A DNA stretch of 64,000 bases from Blastomussa wellsi (Eukaryota; Cnidaria; Anthozoa; Scleractinia; Plerogyridae), in assembly GCA_947652115.1 (NCBI GenBank), contig OX393569.1:6666008-6730007 (forward strand). Reading direction: 5' to 3'. A program made the translations under genes and the position numbers. Below are positions 45,401 to 54,689 of the stretch, in pieces (the stretch's first letter is position 1; each line of letters starts with the position of its first letter). The notes beneath the pieces were generated by a model. That model made no database searches. It worked only from the letters and a program-made list of their open reading frames with translations, and was not told the origin of the DNA.

Positions 45401-48400
45401 CCCCTCAACCCACTATCCCTCGTTTGCTGCCCAAAGGTGCTAATTTCGATCCATTCCCTTCGCACCTCCTGCAACCCCGCTAACTGTACAGCTCTAGTAG
45501 TTATAAAGGACTTATGGCTACCCGCGTCGAATAAAACCCGAACCCTCGAATGTTTGCTCCCCGTAATAACTGCTTGGGCTGTTTGTAATGCAACCCTCCC
45601 AACTAATCCCACGTGAAGAGCGAGACCGGCATGACTGGCATGCGCGTGATTGACACTTGGCGAGATATCATAATCACCATTGTTTGCGGGCCTAGGCTGA
45701 CGCGGCGCCTGGTATGCGTTGTGACCCACATAGTCAACACAAATGGAAACATGATGACACCCTTTCTTACAAACATTACATACAATTTTAGTGGCACAAT
45801 CACGGGAAATATGCCCTTTCTTGGCACAAATAAAGCATCGTCCGTACTTACGTAAAAGGAGCTTCCTTTCCTCAACAGAAGTAACGTTCATACAATGTTC
45901 ATGGGCATGTTCGCCCTTACAATAAGCACACAGATTGTCCCATGTCTTTGCTAACAGGGCGTTGGCTGTTGGGGGTCCGCCCCCAAATTTTCTTTGATCT
46001 TTCTCACGCGGCTCATGCGTAAAGTTCTTGTTGCTTCTGAATGAATTTTCCTCTCTCAGCTCCAGCTCACACAACAGTTCAGCTAGCATTTCGTCCATTC
46101 TCCACTCCTCATGGTTCTTCCCTCTGGTTATCTGCAATCGTATGGCCTCTGGTATCTTGTTCAAGATGGCCGGCACAACAATCCCTTGATATGTAGCGGC
46201 GTCCACTCCGAGCGCCTGAAGGCCTCGATGGTGGACTTCCACCAAGTCGTACAATCGGCGAAGGCCACCAATATCCCTTTCATTAAAAACAGCCTGAATC
46301 TTTAAAAGGTCGTTCACGTGGGCTCGTTCGATTGTACTTTTCTTCCCAAATCGCCGCTTTAACAGGTCGATGGCGGCCTCACAATTTGCCTCCGTTAAGG
46401 CCAATCCCGCTATAGCCGTACGTGCTGTTCCCCCAAGTAATCCGCGTAAGTAGGAAAACTTGTCTACGGGCGATAGCTTGGGATTGGAGTGTATGGAGCT
46501 TACGAAACCGTCCCAAAACTCCTGCCATTCCTCGACACGCCCCGCGAACCGCTTCGCTTCCAACTTCGGCAATCGAACTTGAACTGTGCCGGACGAACTA
46601 TTGCTCCCGTTACTTGAAGGCTCTTGTGGTGATGCTGGAGGTTGAGAGTTTCCACCGAGTGCCTCTTCTGCTGAGGCGACAAGTGCAGTAAACTCTCCCC
46701 TCAAGTCTCCGGCGCATCGTATCTCGTCTGCTATCTCCTCGTCCGACACCTCCTCGATTTCGACTAACAATCTCAAAATTTCGCCGTCAAGTTCTTTGGT
46801 AATGTCCAACAGTTCCGATAATGTACCCTTTAACTGAATGGTCTTCGCCCGCTGCTCCTCGTTGTACGTTTGCAAGAGTCCTTTTAACTCGTCGCCGACG
46901 TATTTTAGGTACGCTCTATGCCCTTTTCTTTCTCTCCTTCTCAGTTGCACTGTCTCTTCGCTGCTCTCCTTTCTCGTTTCTGAAGTCGTTCCATTGCCTG
47001 TTTTAGATGTCTTTGTCTTTCCCATGATCCGGCTCGAGGGACCAAATGTTCGAGAAATCCCGGCACTGGTTCGACTCAATAAGAGGACTGTATCTTTCTC
47101 CTTTCATCAATTCTTTATTTCGTTCTCCGTCATATACTGTTTACATTTCACAATCTCTAACAACTCCGAACTTTCGTATCAACTGATACATGAGCTTCGA
47201 TTTTACAAATTTATCTTTTCCAATACAATGGTAGACTATTTTGACACTTATGTCAATCAAATTACACTATAGATCCATTAAGTTTCAGAATACAAAATCA
47301 AGATACAATCTAATGTCAACACGGATTGATTTACAATAATTATTCTTAGACACCGACAGCTATAAATCAGTTCGGCTTGAAAGGCTTTACTTACTTCTCA
47401 AAGATTTTAACAGCAGTGAAACAATGACAGTTTAGGCACACGAGAACACGTTTTAGATTCGAAAACATGTTTTGACATTTTCCACTACGATACGGCGGTC
47501 ATTTTGATAGCCGCCACGATGGTTTTCATATTATAATGCAAATTAGCCACGTTGTCTGCCAGGGAGCAAACATTGAAACGATGCCGTTTCTCGGAAAATC
47601 GGACGGTCGAAATAGTGAAATATCTGCCGGAAAGCTACATTTGAGAGCCAAGTTATGGAATAATGATTTCATTATTAGCCGGTTAGTTACTCGATACCTT
47701 GACTTGTTAACTACGCAAGTCGTTTTCTTTTTTATAAAAGTGCCAAAATTGCGTTAAACTTTGTTTAAACCACAAAACAGAAACACAAAGCATGGCTATA
47801 AAAATGTTCCTAAGATGTGTTAAGAAACTAGCTTAAATTTGTCGATTTAGGCTTGTGTTCCCCCTCACAAATCACGTGCCTAATTTGCATTACAAAGTGA
47901 AAACAAACATGGCGGCTATCGTCAATAAGGTCTATTGCATTGTTAGATTAGCTATTACATGTATGGATTCCGGGGGAGACATGCGCATGCGCATCTCACA
48001 ATATCAATCAATAGAAATGATATGGGCTTCATATCGGCAAAAAGGTATACTTCAGTGACTCGACTACAAAGTCTCGCGACTACGCGAATTATTTGTCAAC
48101 AACTCTCTGCCATCTTCAAGCAGTTTTCCTTTGGGTATTATTATCTCTGCTGCTTTAGGAATTCGATCATGATAAAATTTCAAGTTTGCACTTCGAAAGC
48201 GAGGCTTGGCCACGAGGAAAGGCGTTTTGTTTTTTGTCCCTCGCGCGTGACAACATAAAGTAAATCTTTCTCTAGCGCTGTGTTGCGTCTTAAAATTTCC
48301 GTTTACTTTGTTTTTTAGAGATTTGTTGCTCGATAAGAAAGGAAACCTCAAGCAACTATGGGACAATATCACTAACCCGCAATACGCAAAATCCCTCGAA

Positions 48401-51400
48401 GAGATACGGGACGATCCCGAGACCTTTTACAGTGGACCGCTTGCACGTAAAATCGTTCGGGACATCAAGAGACGCGGCGGGATCGTCACTTTACAGGACC
48501 TGAAAGACTACAAAGTTATCAGAAGAAAGGCGATAGTTAACCAGCTGGGTAATATGACTTGGTATACAGCCCCTCCACCGTCTAGCGGACCGGTGATAAC
48601 TCTCATATTGAACATTCTTAAAGGTGCGTTTCTGTGTTGATAAACGTCGGTTGAAGGCAGTCTGTTGGACCCTTAAACAATTCATCTGGTAGGTTATCTG
48701 GTAAAAATTGTAACAAGTTGTTCCGTTGAGGACACAGTTTTTACTCTGATGTGACTTAACGCAACTTCGCTGGGTAAAAAGCGACTCACGAAAGGCGTGT
48801 GGCGTCGCGCGCCGCACGTCCACACTCTAGACGAAAGACAAAAACTAGTGGCGTAAGAACTGTTTTGCAAAGTTAAGGTAGGTAGGTAGGTCCAACCTCT
48901 GTCTGCCAACCTCGTTTTCCGGGTCGGGAGGGCCGGAAGACTAAACTTTACGAGATGTGCATCCGTAAAAGGGCTGCTTTAAAGTGTTGGGGATGATAAT
49001 TTTAAGGCCAAGGGTGCTAAAAAAATATGTCAATAGGCGTATGGGCCGGGGGCGGAGGGGCGGGGGGGGGGTTGCAGGCCCCCAAATTTTGGGCAACTCA
49101 GATATTTTGGGCAGCAATAGAAATTTGGACAAGGCAGCTTGGGAGAATTTTTTTGGGGAAATGGTTCATCGCTCCCCCTGCCCCACCCCCTTCCTACCAA
49201 AAAAAGTGCCCGTACGCTTATGAATATGCCAGATACAGTAGCTCACAAAAAACCGCGGGCACCATAAATCATACAAGGGAGTGAAAGTATATCTCAGAAT
49301 AAGTACCGGAATCAAGTTTTGGAATAATATAAACAACGAATTTATGGCTTATCATGACATTCTGCTTCTTGCGTTTTGTAGGTTACAACATGACGTCTGA
49401 GTCACGTGATTCCCCTCTGACTTATCATCGTATAATCGAAGCATTTAAATTTGGTTACGCTTGGAGATCATGGCTCGGTGACCCGGCGTTTAACAATGAT
49501 ATGAACGAGGTAACGGAACTTGAATAAAGCAAATACAACCTTAGCCAGTTTTAAGAATACCATAATATTTTTCATAGTGCAGGTTAATCCTCAAACTCAA
49601 AAAGTAAGCATTTACAATATCCTTTGTTCAAGCAATGTTTCCTGTGCATATACCTAAACTTCAAAACTGAAAAGTGTGCATAACTATAAGCGATGATAAG
49701 TCAAAGACTACTGATAACTATAAGCCATTCAGAAAGAAACTTCTACTACACATTGTTTTTTCCTGATTTTGTAACCTGAAGCCTTGTTTCTGTTGGCCTA
49801 AAAATTTCGAGGCTAGCGTTGAATGTTTCTTTAATATAATTCCAGGTCAATCCACAATCAATCGAAATCTGGCAATGTATTGTAATAGGCCACTTTCGAT
49901 ATATTAAAACTCAGCTTGGTAGCGAAGCCTAGAGGACACAAACAAAGAAAGTGAAAATTCATGTTTATTAATTTCTTTGGTTTGTGTCCTCTAGGCCTCG
50001 CTACCAATCTGAATCTTAACATATCGAAAGTGGCCTATTCCATTGTGCTAATGAATCTGTATACGAGCCAAGTGGTCAATCAGGTCAGAGCCTATTCCGA
50101 TTGCCTAAGCATGATGGGAGAAAGAGTATTTCTACTTCCCCCTGGATGGGGTGCTAGTCCATCCCAGGGTTACCCCCCAGCATTATTTTACCCGTACCCA
50201 TTTATACAGTTGGGTGAAGAGAGGCGCTATGAGAGTACAACAACAGCCCAACAATAGAACTATAATCTTCAATATCAATTAGAAAGTGTTCAGTATTCTA
50301 TTTATAAAAATTGCCTATTGTAAGCACCCACCTCCTTTCCCCTCAAAATAACCCCACATAATTATTTTTTCGTTGGCTCCACAGACAGTCGCTACGATGG
50401 TAAACAAAACTTTTGCCGAGCTCTTGCTGCACAAGATTTGGGACAACCAAACTCACAGTAACGCTTCTTATTACGGCAATTTGGGATTTGAGGGAGACTA
50501 TGGTACTGCACATCTTTCAGTCTTATCGCCGGATGGGGATGCTGTGGCCCTTACCTCTTCTATAAACTTCCAGTAAGTATTACAAGTAAAATGGGCATGC
50601 TGTGGCTCTTACGTCCACTAAAGGCTTCTAGTACAGTGCACGCGTACCAATTGGGTCACAACAATATAACACCGAGCTACTGGAGGTGGACATCTGGCGA
50701 TGAATTATACCACATACTATGAAAAATAATTATTGAGTTTGTGGCTTAGCGCTCGCTCATCCTAGTTAGCACTCCGGCTAAATAGCACTCCGCTTATACC
50801 TACTTAGCACTTCAGTTAGCCTACGTAGCACTACGGTTAGCCTAAATTAGCTTTAGGATTTCTGCATGGTAATCCATCGTCCCAGGGTCGAGACTTCTTT
50901 GGGGTCGGACGCAAGATTCGTACGGCTGTTACGTCCGCCATTTTGGATGGGGGGATGCGTCCTAACAACATCAACAGGGATAGTGGAATCGAGATTCCTG
51001 AGGCTTGGATGCCCACGATCAAGAAACACAAGAACGAGAGAACTGCACACAGGCGAATCGCCGAGGGAAAAACTAACTGGTCTAGGATCAGCGAGGATCG
51101 AAACACACCAATCACAGCTGTTGAAAACCAACCAATCACAGCGGAACACCATGCTTTATAAAGCTACACGTAGCCAGTCGACCTTATCGCCTGATGAAGG
51201 CTAGCAGTATGCAGCCGAAACGTCGCGGTCACGTCACAAGTGACTACATCGTGAGACAAACGATAACTCCTTAATTACTAAACTTTATTTTATAATTTAT
51301 ACACTCGTACATTTATCTTCTTGATTTCCTGTAAACTTGTCTACCTACTCTCTTTAGGTACGAAATGACCCACCTAGATTAGCATCTACTACCTGTGGGC

Positions 51401-53148
51401 ATGTCCAATTTGTAAACATTACCTATTAGAAAAATAAAGAACTGAACTCGTGACCTTCTGTATCCACAGAACCGCTTGTCCCGCTTAGCCGGCTGGCCCT
51501 GGGCACTAGTGTAAAGTGGCTCTGGGGAGGTACGATTTGATTGCCTAGAATCCAACAAAGGGAGTCCAATCACACCAACCGTTTTAAAATAGGTTAAAAC
51601 GGCCGATGTGATTGGACTCCCTTAGTTAGATTTCAGCCAATTCTCTACTTGCACAAATCCCACAATACACCTTTTACCCCCCAAAATTTTGCATAATCAT
51701 TGTTTGCCATTTCCCTTGGGACATGAAGATGTCCCAAGGGAAATCTAAAACAATGCCTATGCAAAATTTTGGGGGGTAGAAGCGGTATATTATGGGATTG
51801 TGCAAGTAGAGAATCAAATAGTTCGTCCCCAGAGCCACTCGTTTCTCGTACACAGGTTCCAGCCGGCTAAGAGAGACAACTTAACACAAATATTTAGTAT
51901 TTTTCCCTATTTTTTACAGCTTTGGGTGTAAATATCGCTCCAATATCACTGGAATAGTCTACAACAACGGGATGGCGGATTTCTCGACCCCAGGCCAGCT
52001 CAACCCTGATGAAATTGCACCATCCAAGAGCAACTTTATCAAACCCGGAAAAAGACCACAGTCCTCTATTAGCCCTGTTATTTTTACAGACGCAATTGGC
52101 CGAGTGAGACTGGTGGCTGGTGCCTCTGGAGGACCCCATATCACGACAGCAGTTTCTCTCGTAAGTTTAATTTTTGCGTGTACTAAATTACTCATGTATA
52201 GATTATGGCAACGAAACATCTGAAGCATGAATTTAGCGCGTGAGCAGACCCTCCTGTTTGAGTTTCGCGCTACTCTCATATAGTATAAACAACTTTAAAA
52301 TATGGAATAAAAGAATAGGTTTAATAACAGCCGCATTTCCAAGTAGTGTCCATCGGTTAAAGGGGCAGTCTCGCGCTATTTTTAGTAACAGATCGAAAAT
52401 CCAAGGGACGCTTTTCGGTTAATACAGGCGGCATGATAATAATAAAAATCCTTTGAAAGACTATCGTAATGTATAGAAACTGTTTATAGATGTTTTTGCT
52501 GGCGGATGGCCAAGATCGAGATTGATGCCAACTTGAAAATATCGGGCCGACGTTTTCAAGTATTCCTATTGCATCTCATATGAAATCAGCACTACAATAT
52601 TTTGCCTCGTTTTTCTGTTCTGAATTCACTTGATGTTATAAAATTAGTGATTTAATTACGAAGGATATCAGTATTGACTGAGGCGTTAGAAGTTTAAATT
52701 GAACTAAATTCTGACCAAAATCGTGATAACCCCCATGATATTTCCTCTTTAAGTTGATTTTGAATTTGAAGTTGGCTTAACTGCGTAATATTAGCTCCAA
52801 GAGAAGCCACAAAACACGACCAAATGGTCATAACCTCACCAGCAGATATGCTGAAAATTTTTTCTCCTTACTTTGCAGGCTGTTGTTAACGAGCTGTGGT
52901 TGTCACGTGGGATTTCCAATGCTATCGATGCTCCACGAGTCCATCACCAACTCTTTCCAAATACGGTCATCATCGAAAAGCCTCCTTACACCATCCCTCA
53001 GAGGATTCAAGACGGTTTGAGAGCCCGCAAGCATAATATCACAGAAGAAACTGCCTTTGCCGCTGTACAGGCGATAGTTCGAGACCTGGATGAAGAAATT
53101 TATGGGAAAAGTGACCCGAGGAAATATGGATGGCCGGATGGATTCTAA
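39467..53148 (+). CDS. GGT1: Gamma-glutamyltransferase (glutathione hydrolase), complete, seven exons
   Basis: GGT cleaves or transfers the gamma-glutamyl group of extracellular glutathione and its conjugates. Exons: 39467-39917, 40590-40782, 48319-48623, 49382-49509, 50385-50572, 51920-52160 and 52879-53148, in consistent phases, 591 aa (human GGT1 has 569). Residues 15-37 form a single hydrophobic segment, giving a type II membrane anchor. FDFRDSAP contains Arg129, equivalent to the substrate-binding Arg107 of human GGT1. Later landmarks are VPGEVRG, PPPSSGPV, the autoprocessing site GDYGTAHLSV with catalytic Thr400, SSISPVIF, GASGGPHITTAV and the C-terminal DPRKYGWPDGF. Cleavage before Thr400 would give a 192-aa small subunit. 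The start at MSESGSEV is preferred over an upstream in-frame start because it puts the anchor near the N terminus. Intron 2 is swollen by a BEL element. Confidence 0.93.
40866..41128 (+). mobile_element. tRNA-derived SINE in GGT intron 2, split by the BEL insertion
   Basis: It begins GGCGCGGTGGCCTGGGGATT and has the family landmarks TTGGGCAAGGCCCTTTACTC, GTATAAATGGGTAC and CATCCCATCCAGGGG. Its 3' tail is interrupted at CCGAC and seems to resume after the BEL element at about 47358-47400 (GGCTTGAAAGGCTTTACTTA). The SINE is therefore older than the BEL element. Confidence 0.65.
41124..41128. repeat. Target-site duplication, left side of BEL element
   Basis: CCGAC, identical to 47353-47357 on the other side of the element. 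Confidence 0.85.
41129..41434 (-). repeat. 3' LTR of the BEL element
   Basis: 306 bp, with TG...CA ends when read on the element strand. One difference from the 5' LTR. Confidence 0.9.
41437..41447 (-). other. Polypurine tract of the BEL element
   Basis: On the element strand AAAGGGGGGAG lies just upstream of the 3' LTR, the expected position for plus-strand priming. Confidence 0.75.
41521..47025 (-). CDS. BEL/Pao gag-pol polyprotein
   Basis: One open frame of 1,834 aa from the ATG at 47025 (MGKTKTSK); the frame stays open into the LTR, but this is the first ATG after the primer-binding site. Order of domains: gag-like region (about 150-330, DUF1759-type), CCHC zinc knuckle CFICAKKGHISRDC (about 397-410), aspartic protease around VLFDAGSHKS (about 500), reverse transcriptase with VALVGDIEKAFLNI and the YVDD catalytic box (922-925), RNase H (FADAS Asp1122, LELMSGR Glu1165, WLDSK Asp1197, ADIGSRG Asp1242), HHCC zinc finger (HRRTKH...CVTCKR) and integrase core with Asp1496, Asp1559 and Glu1606 (VDFAGP, SDNAKTF, FFERLIG). 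A C-terminal DUF5641-like part follows (LTPSHLIYGRR). Every catalytic landmark I checked is present, although the protease has DAG where D-T/S-G is usual. No envelope gene. Confidence 0.93.
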   Translation of the reverse strand: MGKTKTSKTGNGTTSETRKESSEETVQLRRRERKGHRAYLKYVGDELKGLLQTYNEEQRAKTIQLKGTLSELLDITKELDGEILRLLVEIEEVSDEEIADEIRCAGDLRGEFTALVASAEEALGGNSQPPASPQEPSSNGSNSSSGTVQVRLPKLEAKRFAGRVEEWQEFWDGFVSSIHSNPKLSPVDKFSYLRGLLGGTARTAIAGLALTEANCEAAIDLLKRRFGKKSTIERAHVNDLLKIQAVFNERDIGGLRRLYDLVEVHHRGLQALGVDAATYQGIVVPAILNKIPEAIRLQITRGKNHEEWRMDEMLAELLCELELREENSFRSNKNFTHEPREKDQRKFGGGPPTANALLAKTWDNLCAYCKGEHAHEHCMNVTSVEERKLLLRKYGRCFICAKKGHISRDCATKIVCNVCKKGCHHVSICVDYVGHNAYQAPRQPRPANNGDYDISPSVNHAHASHAGLALHVGLVGRVALQTAQAVITGSKHSRVRVLFDAGSHKSFITTRAVQLAGLQEVRREWIEISTFGQQTRDSGLRGLHEFDVFPLQGGNGIRIEAYEVPSITQIRNEHIENRKAEYPHLQGLWFSDVNRDREILDVDLLIGADFLWSFQGGRTVRGEPGEPVAVETHLGWVLSGPLKGVCDDSQINVHLHLVGNSLSRNEEAFVDNRKLEDSARKLWDFETLGIREGDQVHEALKDAIVFNGNRYEVSLPWKQGHGPLPTNYHNSLRRLKGQLGRLKSDPTVLNAYDGIIKEQEEVGIVERVTELEMTEKIHYLPHHAVIRKDAKTTKVRVVYDASSKEGKRGVSLNDCLHVGPALTPLLYEILIRFREKRVALVGDIEKAFLNIVVNKRDRDCLRFLWVNSVGSEQLEPIVYRFCRVVFGVNCSPFLLNATLQYHLDSFIELDPEFVRIMKKSFYVDDLVSGRRDTQEAGELYDKAKTRLALGGFKLRKWLTNSGELRAKIEQRELRDETDVNKEVESADESYAKETLGAKAGMKNESVLGQSWNCEYDVFIFELSEMVSKADDLPVTKRSILKVIAGMYDPLGLVSPVLVSMKVLFQELCMGKVGWDEELSGELKTRWMGWLSDLKGAKEIQIPRCVYGVPLGEVTCSLHGFADASRKAYCAVIYFVCELSGAISVTLLTSKTRVSPQKPQTIPRLELMSGRILSTLMSTVKEALEGEVHITSTQLWLDSKTALWWIANNGEWKQFVRHRVNEILKVTKKDEWGHCPGEENPADIGSRGEQASKLKENVLWWNGPPWLTGPRTGWPSTEINETPQSNEEMRKVTVTVAGVTRKRGVTDVIDINKFSTFDRLLKVTAWVKRFLFNFMCTRRGVQGRAGMLQRREMYEAERIWIGAAQAELKGSKSYDDLVRQLKLENRDGILKCIGRFENSDLDLESQEPIILPRNHRMTKLIIEECHRRTKHGGVRTTLGELRSRFWVPKGRQVVKKVLRECVTCKRQQGKPFGAPPVAALPEFRVREAAPFSKVGVDFAGPVYVKSTDGEMVKSYIALFTCCVTRAVHLDLVADLTAPTFLRCLRKFMARRGTPSLIVSDNAKTFKASEKILRRMYDNEEVRAHLETNRIDWRFNLERAPWWGGFFERLIGTTKRCLRKVLGNARLNADEMITVLTELEATMNSRPLTYEYDEVGAEMLTPSHLIYGRRLINLPEEVRDDEEENERGFLKRFRYLAKLRIHFWNRWRKEYLVDLREHHRGNKEGKHDKVSVGELVLVHEDNVKRSNWKLAKVEELIVGKDGQVRGARLKVITKGKPVFMNRAVQKLFPLEVSCVTGGTQGNGGTGENGNQGRVRNTPRRAAALDSCWRTRAMINH
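47029..47044 (-). other. Primer-binding site of the BEL element
   Basis: On the element strand TGGTCCCTCGAGCCGG begins two bases after the 5' LTR. It is complementary to a tRNA 3' end of the form CCGGCTCGAGGGACCA. That resembles eukaryotic tRNA-Tyr, but the tRNA identity is an inference. Confidence 0.65.
47047..47352 (-). repeat. 5' LTR of the BEL element
   Basis: 306 bp, nearly identical to 41129-41434. Confidence 0.9.
47353..47357. repeat. Target-site duplication, right side of BEL element
   Basis: CCGAC, matching 41124-41128. Confidence 0.85.
47400..48318. other. Remainder of GGT intron 2
   Basis: Non-coding sequence between the BEL insertion and exon 3. I see no further element with confidence. 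Confidence 0.4.
49900..50045. repeat. MITE with ATATCG inverted ends, copy 1
   Basis: AGGCCACTTTCGATATATTA at the left is inverted as TAACATATCGAAAGTGGCCT at the right, and GTAGCGAAGCCTAGAGGACA pairs with TGTCCTCTAGGCCTCGCTAC. It lies in GGT intron 4. Same family as 54690-54862. Confidence 0.65.
50090..50245 (-). mobile_element. SINE 3' part, reverse orientation
   Basis: The reverse complement contains GTATAAATGGGTACGGGTAA, GGGGGGTAACCCTGGGATGG and the AGTAGAAATACTC-like tail of the SINE family. The head is missing. It lies in GGT intron 4. Confidence 0.6.
50868..51245 (+). pseudogene. Penelope-like element 3' fragment followed by a hammerhead-like motif
   Basis: Around 50905-51030 the plus strand reads RKIRTAVTSAILDGG, then MRPNNINRDSGIEIPEAW. 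A basic stretch followed by an asparagine-arginine-aspartate-glycine turn (NRDSG) and a terminal Trp is how GIY-YIG endonuclease domains end in Penelope-like proteins. The rest of the element is absent. Downstream comes a CTGATGA...GAAACGTC motif (51191-51224), as in the terminal repeats of Penelope elements, which are known to carry hammerhead ribozymes. It lies in GGT intron 5. Confidence 0.5.
51186..51229 (+). ncRNA. Candidate hammerhead ribozyme (minimal type I)
   Basis: The core box CTGATGA is at 51191-51197, stem II GGCT/AGCC at 51199-51202 and 51213-51216, GAAAC at 51217-51221 and the cleavage triplet GTC at 51222-51224. Stem I forms between ATCGC (51186-51190) and GCGGT (51225-51229), five pairs including one G-T wobble. 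Stem III is essentially two pairs with no loop, which by itself would be too short. Penelope-type hammerheads with tiny stem III are thought to cleave as dimers or tandem units. An unpaired A after the core box is non-ideal. Confidence 0.45.
51470..51880. mobile_element. Mutator-like MITE interrupted by another MITE
   Basis: Outer sequence: ACCGCTTGTCCCGCTTAGCC on the left and CCCCAGAGCCACTCGTTTCT on the right, with the internal GATGTGATTGGACTCCCTT of the family at 6833-7119. The element is split by the unit at 51642-51814. It lies in GGT intron 5, and its right part ends only about 40 bp before exon 6. Confidence 0.6.
51642..51814. repeat. Foldback MITE, TCTCTAC ends, copy 2 (nested)
   Basis: It runs from TCTCTACTTGCACAAATCCC to GGGATTGTGCAAGTAGAGA, with AT on both flanks as a possible 2-bp duplication. 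The interior palindrome includes AAGGGAAAT / ATTTCCCTT. It sits inside the Mutator-like MITE, so it is the younger of the two. Confidence 0.7.
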
Positions 53149-53270
53149 ATAACAACATTGGAGAGCCTATCTGATCTAAGTTTAAAAACTGGCGTAGAAC
53201 AATTGTCAGTTTTCATTTGTCCCATGATGCAATTTGAAGGAAACTTTGTTCCTAGTAAAGGGAACTTCAT
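53149..53270. other. GGT 3' flank
   Basis: Probable start of the GGT 3' UTR. I found no canonical AATAAA here; the inverted-repeat element begins only 122 bp after the stop codon and may lie within the transcript. Confidence 0.35.
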
Positions 53271-54184
53271 GTTACATTTACAGTAAGCGGGGCCACCCAG
53301 ACAAAGTTAACCAATCACAGGGCAGAATGAGAACAATACATTCCAACATTTTCGATTTGAATCAATCAAATGTCGGGAACTAAAACAAGGAAATCTGTGT
53401 GAAAAAAACTTTACGGCAAAAGCTCCTGGTGATGAATTTGGTTATTAGTTTACCATATTCTTGGTTTCGTTTATTAGAAGTTTCGGCAGTAAATTTAAGC
53501 TAAATCTCTAACGATCTTTTTTTTTTAAAGCTATTGTCAACGGTTCTGCGCGCTGTGTTGAATTTCGAGCACACGAATGGTTTCTCACGACAAGCGCTCG
53601 TATATCAAGGTTATTCAGTTCAGTGATTGTATATCTTGGAAACGACAAACCATGTCACACCTCAAATGTTCCGTTTTGAGTGTATTCATTGTCTTCTATT
53701 GACCGGCAGAATCATCGGATTTACAATGTCGAAACCCGCCCCAAAAAATAACCCTCTCCCTTTCTGGATATTTTCAAAGTTGGACTGTCAAAACTCCGGT
53801 GTTTTAAAAAGGGTGACGCTATATATCGGATGTTACTAAAAGGAGGAATGGGGAATGGGAAATTGAAATGGGAAAACTGAAAATGGGAAATTGAAAATGG
53901 TAAAGTAAAAGACTGGTTAACTGTAAATAAGACATGAAATTCTCTCGTTAATGTGTGATCAGATTTGCATATACCTTTCTCAAAAACATTAATTATTCAT
54001 ACGGTTATAAGCCAATCGGAGTGCCCCATTTTGGTCAGGTGCATGTATTTTGATACCCAATGAAAATCTAGATCAAGATTACTCCAGTTAGTTCAAAAAC
54101 TGATGAAAGCGCTGATCAAGAAACTTGAATTTTAATTAGTCCTAATACTAAATACAGTATATACAACAACAATACGGCAACATA

Positions 54185-54560
54185 TTATTTGCTCACAAAC
54201 TCCTTCTCCTCCTTCTTGCACGTAATGTGAAGCCCTTCTCGAACGCCATCCTTCACCTCGGCATCTAAGCAACGTAGGAACAGGACAAACCTTCGAAAAA
54301 GAGAAAAACAACACACACAATTCAATTCCCAAAACAGTGCATTTTAAAATTCTGAACAATGCGGTCTAAAAGTTGTCGATTACCTTGTCACTAGCGTCCA
54401 GAGGATTCAAAGCTTCGGATCCATTTTTCTCCTCCAAATAGTGCTTGAGAGCACAAATGATACCATAAACAGTCTTGGGAGGGTATCTCCCACCGGACTT
54501 TTTTGCTACCTCCATCACGAATTTTGAAAACCAAAGAAGAAGATTTAAGAACGCGAAATC
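54185..54560 (-). pseudogene. Decayed Crypton-like / KIAA1958-like domain fragment
   Basis: On the minus strand from about 54560 the frame reads LNLLLWFSKFVMEVAKKSGG, then RYPPKTVYGIICALKHYLEE and NPLDASDK. This is the conserved stretch before the tyrosine-recombinase-like domain of KIAA1958, QRICH1 and ZMYM proteins, which derive from Crypton transposons. A GT donor follows at 54383. After a TTTTTCGAAG acceptor the next block reads FVLFLRCLDAEVKDGVREGL then a stop, but joining the two costs one frame, so the copy is probably broken. The catalytic recombinase part is absent. Confidence 0.5.
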
Positions 54561-54689
54561 GTTGTGATCCGGACTCGAGCTCCATCACGAGGCGAAATGT
54601 TAATCTACCAAAAAACCCGCCCGCATATGAAATAATCATTTCCTTTACCACGAATAAGAAACAAACAATAACCTATTGCGCACGCCTTC

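Larger units (their letters stand above)
41129..47352 (-). mobile_element. Intact BEL/Pao LTR retrotransposon, 6,224 bp
   Basis: The full structure is visible: two 306-bp LTRs with TG...CA ends, a 5-bp target duplication, a primer-binding site next to the 5' LTR, a polypurine tract before the 3' LTR and one uninterrupted gag-pol frame. The LTRs differ at a single base that I could find (CAACAATT at 41129-41434, CATCAATT at 47047-47352), so the insertion is recent. It lies antisense in GGT intron 2, inside a SINE. It is an endogenous element of the Belpaoviridae type without an envelope gene. Confidence 0.93.

Noticed and set aside
41446..47272. Several open frames on the plus strand opposite the BEL polyprotein (for example 41446-41937, 42934-43422, 46838-47272).
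   Set aside because: They are antisense shadows of an intact, domain-rich frame and show no motifs of their own.
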